Source of the DNA: Clostridiales bacterium
GTDB taxonomy: Bacteria > Bacillota > Clostridia > Oscillospirales > Oscillospiraceae
Length of the DNA: 64,000 nt
Reading direction: 5' to 3'
Assembly: GCA_004556755.1 (NCBI GenBank)
Contig: SFFW01000003.1
Span: forward strand, 19,398-83,397
This document shows, piece by piece, positions 27,106 to 39,132 of the stretch. How positions within the stretch are numbered: the first letter of the stretch is position 1; every line of letters begins with the position of its first letter. Made by a program: the position numbers and the translations under genes. The notes below the pieces were generated by a model. It worked only from the letters and a program-made list of their open reading frames with translations. It was not told the origin of the DNA and did no database searches.

Positions 27106-27822
27106 ATGGACGAGAAAAATCAGATCTTGAAAAACTGGATAGACAGCAGCGACAACGTGGTGTTTTTCGGCGGCGCCGGAGTGTCCACGGAGAGCGGGAT
27201 CCCCGACTTCCGCAGCGTTGACGGGCTGTACAACCAGCAGTGGAAATACCCTCCCGAAACGATACTCAGCCACAGCTTTTTCGTCCGCTATCCGGAGGAG
27301 TATTACCGCTTCCACCGTGAAAAGCTCGTTATCGACGGTGTGAAACCGAACGCCGCTCACTTAAAGCTTGCGGAGCTTGAGCGTGAGGGAAAGCTCCGTG
27401 CGGTGATAACTCAGAATATAGACGGGCTGCATCAGGCGGCGGGCAGCAAAAACGTGCTTGAGCTGCACGGCAGCATTTTAAGAAGCTACTGCTCTGCCTG
27501 CGGAAAGCCCTACCCGGCGGATAAGATGAACCACGGCGAGGGAGTGCCGAATTGCTCCTGCGGCGGCGTTATAAGACCCGACATCGTTTTGTATGAGGAG
27601 CCGCTGGATGAGAGCATAATGACACGGGCGCTTCACTACATTTCGGAGGCTGATGTGCTTATAATCGGAGGGACGTCACTGAACGTCTACCCGGCTGCGG
27701 GACTGATAAATTATTACCGGGGCAATAAGCTTGCGCTCATTAACCTCGGCAGCACGCCCTATGACAATGAGGCGGATCTTGTGATAAACGAAAAAATCGG
27801 AAGGGTGTTCGGTAGGCTTTGA
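27106..27822 (+). CDS. NAD-dependent protein deacylase, Sir2 family
   Basis: A 238-residue sirtuin that removes acetyl (or other acyl) groups from lysines using NAD. The Rossmann part has FFGGAGVSTESGIPDFRS, then TQNIDGLHQAAG and catalytic His in LELHG. A zinc site is formed by CSAC and CSCGG. AAGGGAG precedes the ATG. The last four bases overlap the next start. Confidence 0.94.
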   Translation: MDEKNQILKNWIDSSDNVVFFGGAGVSTESGIPDFRSVDGLYNQQWKYPPETILSHSFFVRYPEEYYRFHREKLVIDGVKPNAAHLKLAELEREGKLRAVITQNIDGLHQAAGSKNVLELHGSILRSYCSACGKPYPADKMNHGEGVPNCSCGGVIRPDIVLYEEPLDESIMTRALHYISEADVLIIGGTSLNVYPAAGLINYYRGNKLALINLGSTPYDNEADLVINEKIGRVFGRL

Positions 27823-28562
27823 GTAGGATAGAAGTGCTTGGCGTCGGGTTTGACAATCTGACGAGGGAAGAAACGGTCAATGCGTGCATGAAGCTTATAG
27901 AAAAGCACGCATCCTCATACATGGTAACGCCCAACCCCGAAATAGTCATGGCGAGCTGGGATAACGAAGCGCTCAAAACCGCAGCGGAAAATGCCGACCT
28001 CGTCATATCGGACGGTATCGGTGTCGTAAAGGCGGCAAAGATCCTCGGCACCCCGCTTAAAGAGCGTCTGCCGGGCATCGAGATATGCGAAGCCGTGATA
28101 GAGCGGCTGTCCGACATCGGCGGGAGCGTCTTCCTGCTTGGCGCAAAGCCCGGCGTTGCGGAAAAGGCGGCAGAGAATCTTAAGAAAAAGTACCCCGGAC
28201 TTGTCGTCTGCGGTACGCAGGACGGATATTTTAAGGACTCGGAGCCGATCATCGAGGCGATAAACGCCGCAAAGCCCGATTTTCTGATGGTGTGCCTCGG
28301 CGCACCGAAGCAGGAGCTGTGGATGTACGACAACGCATCCCGTCTCGACGTGGGACTTATGGGCGGTCTCGGCGGATCGCTGGACGTGTTTGCGGGAGTG
28401 ACCGACAGAGCGCCGAAGATCTGGCAAAGGCTCGGACTTGAGTGGCTCCACCGATGCATAAAGGAGCCGTGGCGCTTTAAACGCATTGCAAGGCTCCCGC
28501 TGTTTATGACTAAAGCCGTAGAAACGAGGATTAAAAGAACTTTCAATGGACACAAAGGGTAA
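27819..28562 (+). CDS. WecG/TagA/CpsF-family glycosyltransferase
   Basis: A 247-residue GT26 enzyme. It would add a sugar, classically N-acetylmannosamine, to undecaprenyl-PP-GlcNAc in cell-wall polymer synthesis. Typical stretches are VTPNPEIVM, ADLVISDGIGVV with the catalytic Asp, VFLLGAKPGVAEKAA, LGAPKQELWM and RAPKIWQRLGLEWLHR. TTG 27819 is the start matching the family opening (RIEVLGVGFDN); it overlaps the sirtuin stop as TTGA. The C-terminus overlaps tmk by 17 bases. A link to the LCP ligase is plausible but inferred. Confidence 0.9.
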   Translation: MSRIEVLGVGFDNLTREETVNACMKLIEKHASSYMVTPNPEIVMASWDNEALKTAAENADLVISDGIGVVKAAKILGTPLKERLPGIEICEAVIERLSDIGGSVFLLGAKPGVAEKAAENLKKKYPGLVVCGTQDGYFKDSEPIIEAINAAKPDFLMVCLGAPKQELWMYDNASRLDVGLMGGLGGSLDVFAGVTDRAPKIWQRLGLEWLHRCIKEPWRFKRIARLPLFMTKAVETRIKRTFNGHKG

Positions 28563-29220
28563 GCTGATAGTATTTGAAGGGATAGACGGAAGCGGCAAAT
28601 CCGCACATTACAGAAGGGTCTGTGCCAGACTTCAGGAGGACGGCGTCGACTACCGTCACATAGTTTTTCCCCGCTACGATAACGAAAGCTCCGCACTCAT
28701 CCGTATGTACCTAAACGGGGAGTTCGGCTCAAATCCGACGGATGTCAATGCGTACACGGCATCGACCTTCTTTGCCGTGGACAGATTTGCATCCTATAAA
28801 AGAGACTGGGGCGAGTACCACTCTGCGGGCGGCTTTGTGCTGTCCGACAGGTACACGACCTCCAATGCGGTGCATCAGGGATCGAAGCTGCCGGATGACG
28901 AGCTGCTGCCGTTTTTCGACTGGCTGTACGATCTTGAGCATAACAAAATGGGACTGCCTGTCCCGGACCTTGTGATATACCTCGACGTGGACATCGAGAC
29001 CTCGCTTGCGAGGATGAAGCACCGTCAGGAAAAGACGAACACTCATGCCGACATCCACGAGAAGGACATTGAGTATCTCAAAAACTGTCTCCGTGTTGCG
29101 GACAAAGCCGCCGAGCATTACAGATGGCACAGGATACCGTTTTTGTCAAACGGCGTCGAACGCAGCATCGAGGACAAGCACGAGGAGATATACTCCGTCA
29201 TTATGGACGCATTAGAATAA
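28546..29220 (+). CDS. tmk: thymidylate kinase
   Basis: A 224-residue dTMP kinase. The P-loop is FEGIDGSGKS at about 10-19, DRY appears as LSDRYTTSNA, and IYLDVDIETS carries the second core strand. The lid (MKHRQEKTNTHADIHE) is Lys/Arg-rich. Its start lies inside the glycosyltransferase gene, giving a three-gene overlap chain with the sirtuin. Confidence 0.93.
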   Translation: MDTKGKLIVFEGIDGSGKSAHYRRVCARLQEDGVDYRHIVFPRYDNESSALIRMYLNGEFGSNPTDVNAYTASTFFAVDRFASYKRDWGEYHSAGGFVLSDRYTTSNAVHQGSKLPDDELLPFFDWLYDLEHNKMGLPVPDLVIYLDVDIETSLARMKHRQEKTNTHADIHEKDIEYLKNCLRVADKAAEHYRWHRIPFLSNGVERSIEDKHEEIYSVIMDALE

Positions 29221-29247
29221 AAACTGAGACTCCCGAAGGAGTCTCAG
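29218..29247 (-). terminator. terminator of the Cys/Gly-rich peptide gene
   Basis: A 10-bp perfect stem (CTGAGACTCC/GGAGTCTCAG) with a 4-base loop; on the minus strand it runs into T5A. On the plus strand there is no T run, so it serves the minus gene, though it may also pause tmk transcription. Confidence 0.8.
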
Positions 29248-29260
29248 AAGCACTGGAGCT

Positions 29261-29401
29261 TTAGCAGCCGCAGCCGTTGTTGTTGCCGCAGCCGCAGCCA
29301 CAGCCGTCGTTGTTGCCGCAGCCGCAGCCGCCGCAGGCGAAGAAGAGTATCAGGAGAATGATGATGATCCAGATGCAGCTGTTATTGTTTCCACAGAACA
29401 T
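29261..29401 (-). CDS. 46-residue Cys/Gly/Asn-rich membrane peptide
   Basis: ATG 29401 follows AAAGGG. The peptide begins MFCGNNNSC, continues with one Ile/Leu-rich membrane helix (about 10-21) and ends in a tail of CG and GNN repeats with ten Cys in total. At DNA level the tail contains a near-tandem 20-base-type repeat. Small proteins with this layout are common and uncharacterised in gut Clostridia, and the general form recalls small Bacillus sporulation membrane proteins (YjcZ type). It has its own terminator, so it is a real monocistronic unit. Metal binding or disulphide cross-linking by the tail are possible but untested. Confidence 0.7.
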   Translation of the reverse strand: MFCGNNNSCIWIIIILLILFFACGGCGCGNNDGCGCGCGNNNGCGC

Positions 29402-29560
29402 AAAATAACCCTTTCCCCGCACAATGTATTGCGTGTCACCGTCCGGTGCGGCGGACAATTGTGAGCGCTGCTATAACGGAATACGCAGAACTTTCTGCGC
29501 CTGAGATATATTATGCCGGACCACGGATTCCGGTTACTAACCGATCAAAGGAGATATGCA

Positions 29561-30874
29561 ATGATCGACGAAGTAAATTTTGACGAGCTGTTCGGGAAAA
29601 AATCCGAAACCACGCAGAAGGCAAAGTCCGCTCCCGCAAAGAAGCAGGCAAAGCCGAGTACTGCAAAGCCCGCCGCCGAAAAGACCGCTTCCGCAAAGAA
29701 GCCCGCAAAGAGCCCTGCCGATAAAACGGCAGCACCCAAAGCCGCAGCGCCGTCGGGCGCTTCAAAGAAGCCTGAAAAGCACGGTGCACTCAACGGTCTG
29801 CTGTACATCGTATTTGTCATCAGCGTCAGCGTCATACTTGCCTGCCTTGCGTGGCTTGCGGCGACGGATATACTGGCGCTCAACGCCTCGGACATCACCG
29901 AGACCGTCGTTCTTCCCAAGGACAAATTCGAGGTTAAGATAACCGAGACAACGGACGCAAACGGCAAAACCGTAAAGCAGAAGGACTACGTCGCAGATAT
30001 CGACTTTGTCGCCGACGAGCTTTACGATGCCGGCATCATAAAGTACAAGTGGCTGTTTAAGATCTATTGCTCGCTTGCCGACGCAGAGAATACGATCGAC
30101 CCCGGCACCTACGTTTTAAAGGGCAGCTACGACTACAGAGCGCTCGTAAAGAAGATGCAGTCCGGTTCCAACTCCATGGTCCGTATAAAAATAACCTTCC
30201 CCGAAGGCTACACGATGAATCAGATATTCAAAAAGCTTGACGAGGAGGGAGTCTGCGAATACGACGAGCTGATGGAAGCCGCCGCCAACGCAAGCTTCAA
30301 CTACAAGTTCCTTGAGGGCGTCGAGCCGGGCAATGCAAACAGACTTGAGGGCTTCCTATTCCCGGATACCTATGAGTTCTACGAAGGAATGCCCGCATCC
30401 AGCGCCATAAACAAGCTACTCAGCGGCTTCCACTACCGTTTGACCAAGGAAATGTACGGTTGGCAGGAAAGCACGGGACTGAGCTGGGCGCAGATTGTCA
30501 ACATCGCCTCCATGATCGAAAAGGAAGCGGCAAACGATGATGAGCGTGCAAGGATCGCTTCGGTCATCTACAACCGCCTCGAAAAGGGCTGGCCCCTGCA
30601 GATAGACTCCACGACGCTGTACGAATATCCCGACCACGTCGGTGCGCCGACCGCCGAGATGCTGCAAAGCGATTCGCCGTACAACACGAGAATAAGCGTC
30701 GGACTGCCGCCCACGGCAATATGCAGTCCGGGCCTTGCCTCAATAAGGGCAGCGCTCCGTCCGGCGGATACGAACTACCTGTTCTATGCGCTCGACACCG
30801 AGACGGGTACACACAGATTCTTCAGCTCCAGCTCCGAGTTTGAAGCCTTTATCGCAACGCAGAACTATGATTGA
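29561..30874 (+). CDS. mltG: endolytic murein transglycosylase MltG (YceG-like)
   Basis: A 437-residue membrane-anchored enzyme that cleaves nascent glycan strands and so sets their length. AAAGGAGA at 29548-29555 selects ATG 29561. The N-terminal 75 residues are an Ala/Lys/Pro linker, followed by a membrane helix at about 80-103. The YceG domain includes FPEGYTMNQI, LEGFLFPDTYEF, the catalytic Glu320 in ASMIEKEA, VIYNRL and GLPPTAICSPG. mltG next to a U32 gene and alaS is conserved in Firmicutes. The 110 bases upstream contain no promoter I can define well. Confidence 0.93.
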   Translation: MIDEVNFDELFGKKSETTQKAKSAPAKKQAKPSTAKPAAEKTASAKKPAKSPADKTAAPKAAAPSGASKKPEKHGALNGLLYIVFVISVSVILACLAWLAATDILALNASDITETVVLPKDKFEVKITETTDANGKTVKQKDYVADIDFVADELYDAGIIKYKWLFKIYCSLADAENTIDPGTYVLKGSYDYRALVKKMQSGSNSMVRIKITFPEGYTMNQIFKKLDEEGVCEYDELMEAAANASFNYKFLEGVEPGNANRLEGFLFPDTYEFYEGMPASSAINKLLSGFHYRLTKEMYGWQESTGLSWAQIVNIASMIEKEAANDDERARIASVIYNRLEKGWPLQIDSTTLYEYPDHVGAPTAEMLQSDSPYNTRISVGLPPTAICSPGLASIRAALRPADTNYLFYALDTETGTHRFFSSSSEFEAFIATQNYD

Positions 30875-32068
30875 TAAGCCGGAACTTTTGTCGCCGGCAG
30901 GCGATATGGAGCGCCTTAAAATGGCGCTCCACTACGGCGCTGACGCCGTTTACCTTGCGGGAGAACGCTTCGGAATGCGTGCTGCCGCAGGTAATTTTAA
31001 TTTTGAACAGCTTTCCGCCGCAGTTAAGCTTTCGCACGAAAAGGGCGCTAAGGTACACCTCACCTGCAACACCCTGCCGAGGGAATCGGAGCTTGCGGAG
31101 CTTCCCGCATTTTTGGAGTCGGCGGAGGAGGCCGGGGTCGATGCATTCATAATTGCCGACCTCGGCGTCATGCGTGCTGCGGAAAGGTACGCACCGAGAG
31201 TCGAGCGTCATGTGAGTACGCAGCTCGGCGTCATAAACAGTGCGACCGCCCGTGCGCTGTACGACATGGGTGCAAAGCGTGTGGTTCTCGCAAGGGAAAC
31301 GCCGATGGAGGACATATTCACAATCCGTGCCAATACGCCGAAGGAGCTTCAGATCGAAGCCTTTGTCCACGGTGCGATGTGCGTTTCGTTCTCCGGGCGC
31401 TGCCTGCTGTCAAACTACCTCACCGGGAGGGACGCAAACCGTGGCGCCTGTGCGCAGCCGTGCAGATGGAAGTACCGCCTCGTGGAGGAATCCCGCCCCG
31501 GCGAATACTTCGAGATAAGTGAGGACGGCGGAACATATATCATGAACTCACGGGATATGTGCATGATCGAGCATATTCCGGAGCTTATCAGTGCGGGCGT
31601 CACGAGCATGAAGATAGAGGGACGCATGAAGTCGGCGTACTACGCCGCCGCCGTCACGAATGCCTACCGCCATGCGATAGACTGTGCAGTCACGGGGCAG
31701 GAGCTTCCCGAGGTGTGGCGCCGTGAGGTCGATATGGTTAGCCATCGTCCCTATACCACAGGCTTTTACTACGGCTATCCGGGACAGCACTACTCGGACG
31801 CTTCGTACTTTTCGGGTGCGGAGGTCTGCGCCGTGGTCGAGAGCTGTGACGCAAACGGCATGGCGGAGCTTACTCAGCGCAACCGCTTTAGCGTCGGCGA
31901 TACGCTTGAGCTTTTGACGAACGATGCTGAGCCTTTGCAGTTTACCGCCGGAGAAATGATAAACGAGGCGGGGGAGAGCATAACCGCAACGCCCCATGCC
32001 ATGATGAGATTTAAAATGCAGCTTCCCAAAAGCTGCTCTAAGCTATCAATAGTAAGGAGAGTAAAGAA

Positions 32069-32072
<4 letters not shown>
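30867..32072 (+). CDS. peptidase U32-family protein, probable tRNA 5-hydroxyuridine synthase (TrhP-like)
   Basis: A 401-residue U32 protein. It starts PELLSPAGDMERLKMALHYG, and the signature region is FVHGAMCVSFSGRCLLSNYL, with GACAQPCRW following; these Cys residues are conserved in the family. Despite the name, U32 proteins such as TrhP make 5-hydroxyuridine at tRNA position 34 from prephenate-dependent chemistry. The B. subtilis trhP genes also lie near mltG, which supports the assignment. ATG 30867 overlaps the mltG stop by eight bases; the stop overlaps alaS by four. Confidence 0.85.
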
Positions 32073-34735
<2,663 letters not shown>

Positions 34736-34750
34736 TACGGAGGTAAAACC

Positions 34751-35092
34751 ATGAACGATTGCCTGTTTTGCAAAATAATCGACGGAGAGATCCCCTCCGC
34801 CAAGGTGTATGAGGACGAAAATGTCTACTCATTCAGAGACATAAATCCGCAGGCGCCGGTACACATTCTCGTGCTGCCGAGAAAGCACATCTGCTGCGCC
34901 GACGAGATAGATGCATCAAACTCCGAACTTGTCGGCAAGTGCTTTGAAGCGATCGCAAAGATCGCAAAAAGCGAAGGTCTCGAAAACGGATACAGAGTCG
35001 TGAACAACTGCGGCGAGGACGGAGGACAGACCGTAAAGCACCTGCATTTCCACCTGTTGGGCGGCAAAAAGCTCAACGAGGGAATGGCATAA
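34751..35092 (+). CDS. HIT-family nucleotide hydrolase
   Basis: A 113-residue histidine-triad protein, HinT type. CLFCKIIDGEIPS at the start (with a Cys pair) and VKHLHFHLLGG with the HxHxH triad are diagnostic. Such proteins hydrolyse adenosine phosphoramidates. GGAGG precedes ATG 34751, 15 bases after alaS; a terminator follows. Confidence 0.94.
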   Translation: MNDCLFCKIIDGEIPSAKVYEDENVYSFRDINPQAPVHILVLPRKHICCADEIDASNSELVGKCFEAIAKIAKSEGLENGYRVVNNCGEDGGQTVKHLHFHLLGGKKLNEGMA

Positions 35093-35105
35093 AATAAAAG
35101 AAAAA

Positions 35106-35136
35106 AGCAGAAAGTCCCAAGCTTTCTGCTTTTTTT
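35106..35136 (+). terminator. terminator after the HIT gene
   Basis: A 9-bp stem (AGCAGAAAG/CTTTCTGCT), 7-base loop, then a run of seven T. It ends the mltG-U32-alaS-HIT unit only 16 bases before the comEC start, so comEC either needs readthrough or a promoter inside this region. Confidence 0.9.
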
Positions 35137-35151
35137 GCGTGGGTGATATGA

Positions 35152-37422
35152 TTGAAGGGGATACGCAGGCTTGCCTGCCTCACGGCAGGATTCTCGGCGG
35201 GTGTATTTTCCGCACATTATCTTATCGACGGAGAAAGCCTGTACATGGCGGCGCTCGTGTGCCTTGCGGCGTCGCTGATCGGGTTTCTGTTTAAAGGAAA
35301 TACAAGAAAAAGAATATTACTGTTGCTTGTGCCGGCGGCGTTCGGGCTGTGTTACTATAAGCTCACTGCCGAGCGTCTGCTTTATCCGACAGAAGCGCTT
35401 GAGGACGAGACGCTGACAGTACGTGCAGAAGTCGAGGACTACCCGCAGTATACCGACAACTCGGTGATCCTGCACCTGTCGCTGCGTGAAAAGGACCTGC
35501 CCGAAAGCTCGACCTACGTTGCGTCTTATGATTTCGATGTGCCGGAGCTTTGTCCCGGCGACATTGTGGAGGCGGAGCTTAGATTTAAGTCTGCCCGCAT
35601 GGAATACGGTGAGTATTACGACTATAATCTGTCAAAGGGGCTGACCGCAAATGCGACCTTGGCGGGAGACGTTCGCATTATTGAACGCTCCGACGGTGAA
35701 ATTCAATACCTGCCGGAGAGCATTGCGCTCAGGCTCAGCGAGATAATATTGAGCATCTACCCGGACGATACGGCGCCGTTTATGCTCTCGATGATCGTCG
35801 GCGATAAAAGCGAGCTGCGTGACGACGTTGAGCTGAATACGGCGATGTCGGTGTCCGGCATTGCACATATCATTGCGGTTTCGGGTATGCACGTTGCGTT
35901 CCTTGTGGGATTTTTGCAGCTCGTTTTCGGGAACCGCAGAGCCTTGGCATGCTTCTGCATCACGCTTGTGTGGCTGTTCGTGCTGGTCGCCGGAGCGCCG
36001 CCGTCCGCAGTCAGAGCGGGAATAATGCAGACTCTGCTGCTTTTGGCGCCCATTTTCGGGCGTGAAAACGATGCGCTCACCTCGCTCGGCTTTGCCTTGG
36101 CGCTTATCCTGCTCATTAACCCCTTTGCCTGCGGGAGCGTGGGCTTGCAGCTTTCGTTCGGCGCTATGGCGGGTATTGTTTCGTTTGCTCAGCCACTGTA
36201 TAATACCCTTAAAGACAAGCTCGCTAAGCTCGGACGCATTGGGGATTACGCAGCCGGAACGGTCTCAAGCTCGCTTGCGGTCTCGGTCTTTACCGTGCCG
36301 CTTGTTGCCGTGCATTTCGGGTATGTTTCGCTGTACTCGGTTCTTACGAACGTTCTGACCCTGTGGGTGGTGTCCTTCGTTTTCATATCCGGCATCGTGA
36401 TTTGTGCCGTTGCGCTTATATCTTTGCCTGTCGCAAGGCTTGCGGCGTCGCTTGCGTCTTACGGAGTGCGCTATATCACAGGCATCGCAAAGCTCGTGCT
36501 TCGGCTCCCGTACTCTGCGCTGTATGTTGAAAACAAGGCGGTTTTGGTGTGGCTTTGCACACTGTATCTTGCCTTTGCTCTGTGCTTTGTACTGAGAAAG
36601 CGCCCGAAGCTTCGGATACTTTTGCCGCTTTGCTTTGCGTCACTTGTACTGCTGATCGCAGGCACGGTGTATGTCGGCAGCCGTGACGAGGGTACCGTCG
36701 CCGCACTCGACGTCGGAAGCGGTCAGTGCATCGTTTTTACACGGGGCAGCTCGACCGTTGCGGTGGACTGCGGCAGTTCGAGTACGCTCACGAATGCCGG
36801 AGCGGAGCTTGCGCAATACCTCTCCGCAAGAGGGCGGACGCACATAGATTGCCTCGTGCTGACGCATCTTGACAGCGACCACGTTAACGGCCTGCACAAG
36901 CTGCTGTGTCTTATGGACGTTGACAGGATCATTTTGCCGGAAGCGGCAAAGTACGGCGACAGCGCCAAGGCGTACCGAAGCGTCAGAGCGCTTGCAAGGC
37001 AATACGGAACGGAGATCTACTGCTCCGGGCGTGCGGAGACGATATGCGAAGGCGAAATAGATCTGTATTTTTATAAACCGTACAGAGGAAGCGGCTCCAA
37101 TAACAGAGGTCTGCTCCTCACGGTCTCGCTCGACGGCTATGACACGCTCATTACGGGTGACGCAGGGCAGACGGTCGAGAAAATGCTCGTGCGGGACAAC
37201 AACCTTTCGGGTACCGACCTTTTGGTCGTCGGGCATCACGGCTCCGACTATTCGTGTTCACCGGAGCTGCTTTACGAGGCAAACCCTGCCGATGCGATAA
37301 TTTCGATCGGCTATAACAGCTACGGGCATCCGTCTTACCGTGTGCTGACCTTGCTTGAGCTTCGTGGCGTTGAGATACATAGGACGGACTTAGACGGCAG
37401 AGTCGTTATTAAGGCTTCTTAG
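35152..37422 (+). CDS. comEC: ComEC/Rec2 DNA uptake channel protein
   Basis: A 756-residue membrane protein that carries single-stranded DNA across the membrane in transformation. The N-terminal part has two helices and a soluble OB-like region; the central Competence domain (about 215-505) contains many helices and the motif HIIAVSGMHVAFLVG. The C-terminal metallo-beta-lactamase domain (from about 520) has THLDSDHVNG at about 570 and VVGHHGSDYS. TTG 35152 is the start (GGGTGAT upstream). Full domain content and the presence of dprA suggest a working uptake route, but the rest of the com machinery is not in the window. Confidence 0.92.
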   Translation: MKGIRRLACLTAGFSAGVFSAHYLIDGESLYMAALVCLAASLIGFLFKGNTRKRILLLLVPAAFGLCYYKLTAERLLYPTEALEDETLTVRAEVEDYPQYTDNSVILHLSLREKDLPESSTYVASYDFDVPELCPGDIVEAELRFKSARMEYGEYYDYNLSKGLTANATLAGDVRIIERSDGEIQYLPESIALRLSEIILSIYPDDTAPFMLSMIVGDKSELRDDVELNTAMSVSGIAHIIAVSGMHVAFLVGFLQLVFGNRRALACFCITLVWLFVLVAGAPPSAVRAGIMQTLLLLAPIFGRENDALTSLGFALALILLINPFACGSVGLQLSFGAMAGIVSFAQPLYNTLKDKLAKLGRIGDYAAGTVSSSLAVSVFTVPLVAVHFGYVSLYSVLTNVLTLWVVSFVFISGIVICAVALISLPVARLAASLASYGVRYITGIAKLVLRLPYSALYVENKAVLVWLCTLYLAFALCFVLRKRPKLRILLPLCFASLVLLIAGTVYVGSRDEGTVAALDVGSGQCIVFTRGSSTVAVDCGSSSTLTNAGAELAQYLSARGRTHIDCLVLTHLDSDHVNGLHKLLCLMDVDRIILPEAAKYGDSAKAYRSVRALARQYGTEIYCSGRAETICEGEIDLYFYKPYRGSGSNNRGLLLTVSLDGYDTLITGDAGQTVEKMLVRDNNLSGTDLLVVGHHGSDYSCSPELLYEANPADAIISIGYNSYGHPSYRVLTLLELRGVEIHRTDLDGRVVIKAS

Positions 37423-37431
37423 GAGAAAACA

Positions 37432-38487
37432 ATGGCAAAAAAGAAGGACGAACAGAAAATAAGCTACGCTGCGGCGGTGAGGGAGCTAAAAGAAAAAGGT
37501 CCCATGCGGCTCTACTTTTTGTGGGGCGAGGAGGATTATCTGACCTCCTGCTTCCGTGACGAGCTTAAAAAGGCGTGCATTTCGGACGCTGAGGACGATT
37601 TCAGCTACCACAGACTCGGAGAAAACTTCAGTGTTCCCGCACTGTCCGAGGCGGTGGATTCCATGCCGTTTCTGTCCGAGCGCAGCTTTGTTGAGGTCAA
37701 CGGACTTGACCTCAACAGACTGCCGGAGGCAAGCACGACGGAGCTTATAAAGATACTCAAGGACATTCCCGACTATTGCACGGTGGTGTTTACAGAGTCG
37801 TCGGAGTTTGAGCCGGACAAACGCTTAAAGCTGTACAAGGCGTTTCTGCCGCTGTGCAAGGAGCTTAGGTTCTCGGCGCAGGACGGGTCGCAGCTCATGC
37901 GCTGGATAGTCCGTCGCTTTGCGGCGGACGGGAAGGAGATAGAGCTTCCCGCAGCGCAGCGGCTCATAAGCGTCAGCGGTGAGCTGATGAACAGGCTCAT
38001 CCCCGAAATCGCCAAGATCTCGGCGTATGCGCAGGGGAGCAAGGTCACCGTCGCCGACGTGGACGCCGTTGCGCACCACATCCCGGAGGCGCTGGTTTTC
38101 GACATGACCGACCGCCTCTCCGCAGGAGAGTACAATGCGGCTCTCGGACTTTTGGGTGAGCTGCTTGCGGATAAAAATAACGAGCCCATTCAGATACTTG
38201 CGATAATCGGCATCCAGATGCGGAGACTGTATGCGGCCCGCCTTGCCATTGACGAGGGTCTCGGCAAGGACTATGTGATGAAGACCTGCGGACTGAAATA
38301 TGATTTTCAGGCGACAAAGCTCATGCGTCCGGCGCATGCTTTCACGGCGAAAAGCCTTGCCGATGCGGTGGAGCTTTGCGCCGAGACCGACTACAGGCTC
38401 AAAAGCAGCGCTGACGATCCGGCGTCGCTTTTAAAGGAGTGCGTGCTGCGTATCGCCGTGGGAGGCTCAAATGTACAGAGTGTCTGA
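37432..38487 (+). CDS. holA: DNA polymerase III subunit delta
   Basis: A 351-residue clamp-loader subunit. MRLYFLWGEEDYLTSCF near the N-terminus is the degenerate AAA+ opening, and the C-terminal helical collar contains EPIQILAIIGIQMRRLY. AGGAG precedes the ATG. The comEC-holA order is widespread. It overlaps rnmV by 17 bases. Confidence 0.9.
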   Translation: MAKKKDEQKISYAAAVRELKEKGPMRLYFLWGEEDYLTSCFRDELKKACISDAEDDFSYHRLGENFSVPALSEAVDSMPFLSERSFVEVNGLDLNRLPEASTTELIKILKDIPDYCTVVFTESSEFEPDKRLKLYKAFLPLCKELRFSAQDGSQLMRWIVRRFAADGKEIELPAAQRLISVSGELMNRLIPEIAKISAYAQGSKVTVADVDAVAHHIPEALVFDMTDRLSAGEYNAALGLLGELLADKNNEPIQILAIIGIQMRRLYAARLAIDEGLGKDYVMKTCGLKYDFQATKLMRPAHAFTAKSLADAVELCAETDYRLKSSADDPASLLKECVLRIAVGGSNVQSV

Positions 38488-39070
38488 GGTCATCATCGTC
38501 GAGGGACGCTATGATAAAAACACGGTGCTGCAAGCCGTGGACGCCACGGTCATCGAGACCGGGGGCTTCGGAATATTCAACGATTCCGAGAAGCGCAGCC
38601 TCCTGCGCCGTCTTGCGCAGGAGCGTGGAATAGTCATACTCACAGATTCCGACGGAGCGGGGTTTCTCATCAGAAACAGCATAAAAGGCTTTATTAAGCC
38701 TGAATATATCAAAAATGCGTACATTCCCGACGTGTTCGGTAAGGAAAAACGCAAAAGCAAAGCCTCGTGCGAGGGCAAGCTCGGTGTTGAGGGGATGCGC
38801 CCGGAAGTGATCGTTGAGGCGCTCAGAAGCTGCGGCGCCACGATGGACGACTGCGAAGGGCGAAAGATCCCGGAGATCAGCAAAGCGGATATGTACGCAG
38901 CTGGACTTACGGGAAAACCCGGCAGTGCGGAAAAGAGAGCGGAGCTGAAGCGCAGGCTTTCGCTGCCGGAAAAGCTCAGCACCGACGGGCTTTTGCAGGT
39001 TTTAAACGTCATTATGACAAGAGACGAGTTTTATAAAGCCGTTCGGACACAAAATGGAGTGGAATTGTGA
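38471..39070 (+). CDS. rnmV: ribonuclease M5
   Basis: A 199-residue TOPRIM endonuclease that matures 5S rRNA. VSEVIIVEGRYDKNTVLQAV begins the TOPRIM fold, with ILTDSDGAGFLIRN holding the DxD metal site, and GVEGMRPEVIVEAL in the C-terminal part. GGAGG at 38461-38465 precedes the ATG, which is inside holA. In Bacillus, ksgA follows rnmV; here the next gene is nrdR. Confidence 0.93.
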   Translation: MYRVSEVIIVEGRYDKNTVLQAVDATVIETGGFGIFNDSEKRSLLRRLAQERGIVILTDSDGAGFLIRNSIKGFIKPEYIKNAYIPDVFGKEKRKSKASCEGKLGVEGMRPEVIVEALRSCGATMDDCEGRKIPEISKADMYAAGLTGKPGSAEKRAELKRRLSLPEKLSTDGLLQVLNVIMTRDEFYKAVRTQNGVEL

Positions 39071-39079
39071 CGGCAAGTG

Positions 39080-39088
39080 TGTTATAAT
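39080..39088 (+). promoter_or_regulatory. extended -10 promoter of nrdR
   Basis: TGTTATAAT at 39080-39088 is a perfect extended -10 element; the -35 position (TGGAAT at about 39060) is poor, as extended -10 promoters allow. Confidence 0.55.
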
Positions 39089-39132
39089 ACACCAATAAAT
39101 GAAAACAATATACATATATGGAGGAAACCGAT

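Noticed and set aside
29457..29467. AATTGTGAGCG, identical to half of a lac operator
   Set aside because: Only one half-site, no palindrome and no LacI-type gene nearby; coincidence is likely.
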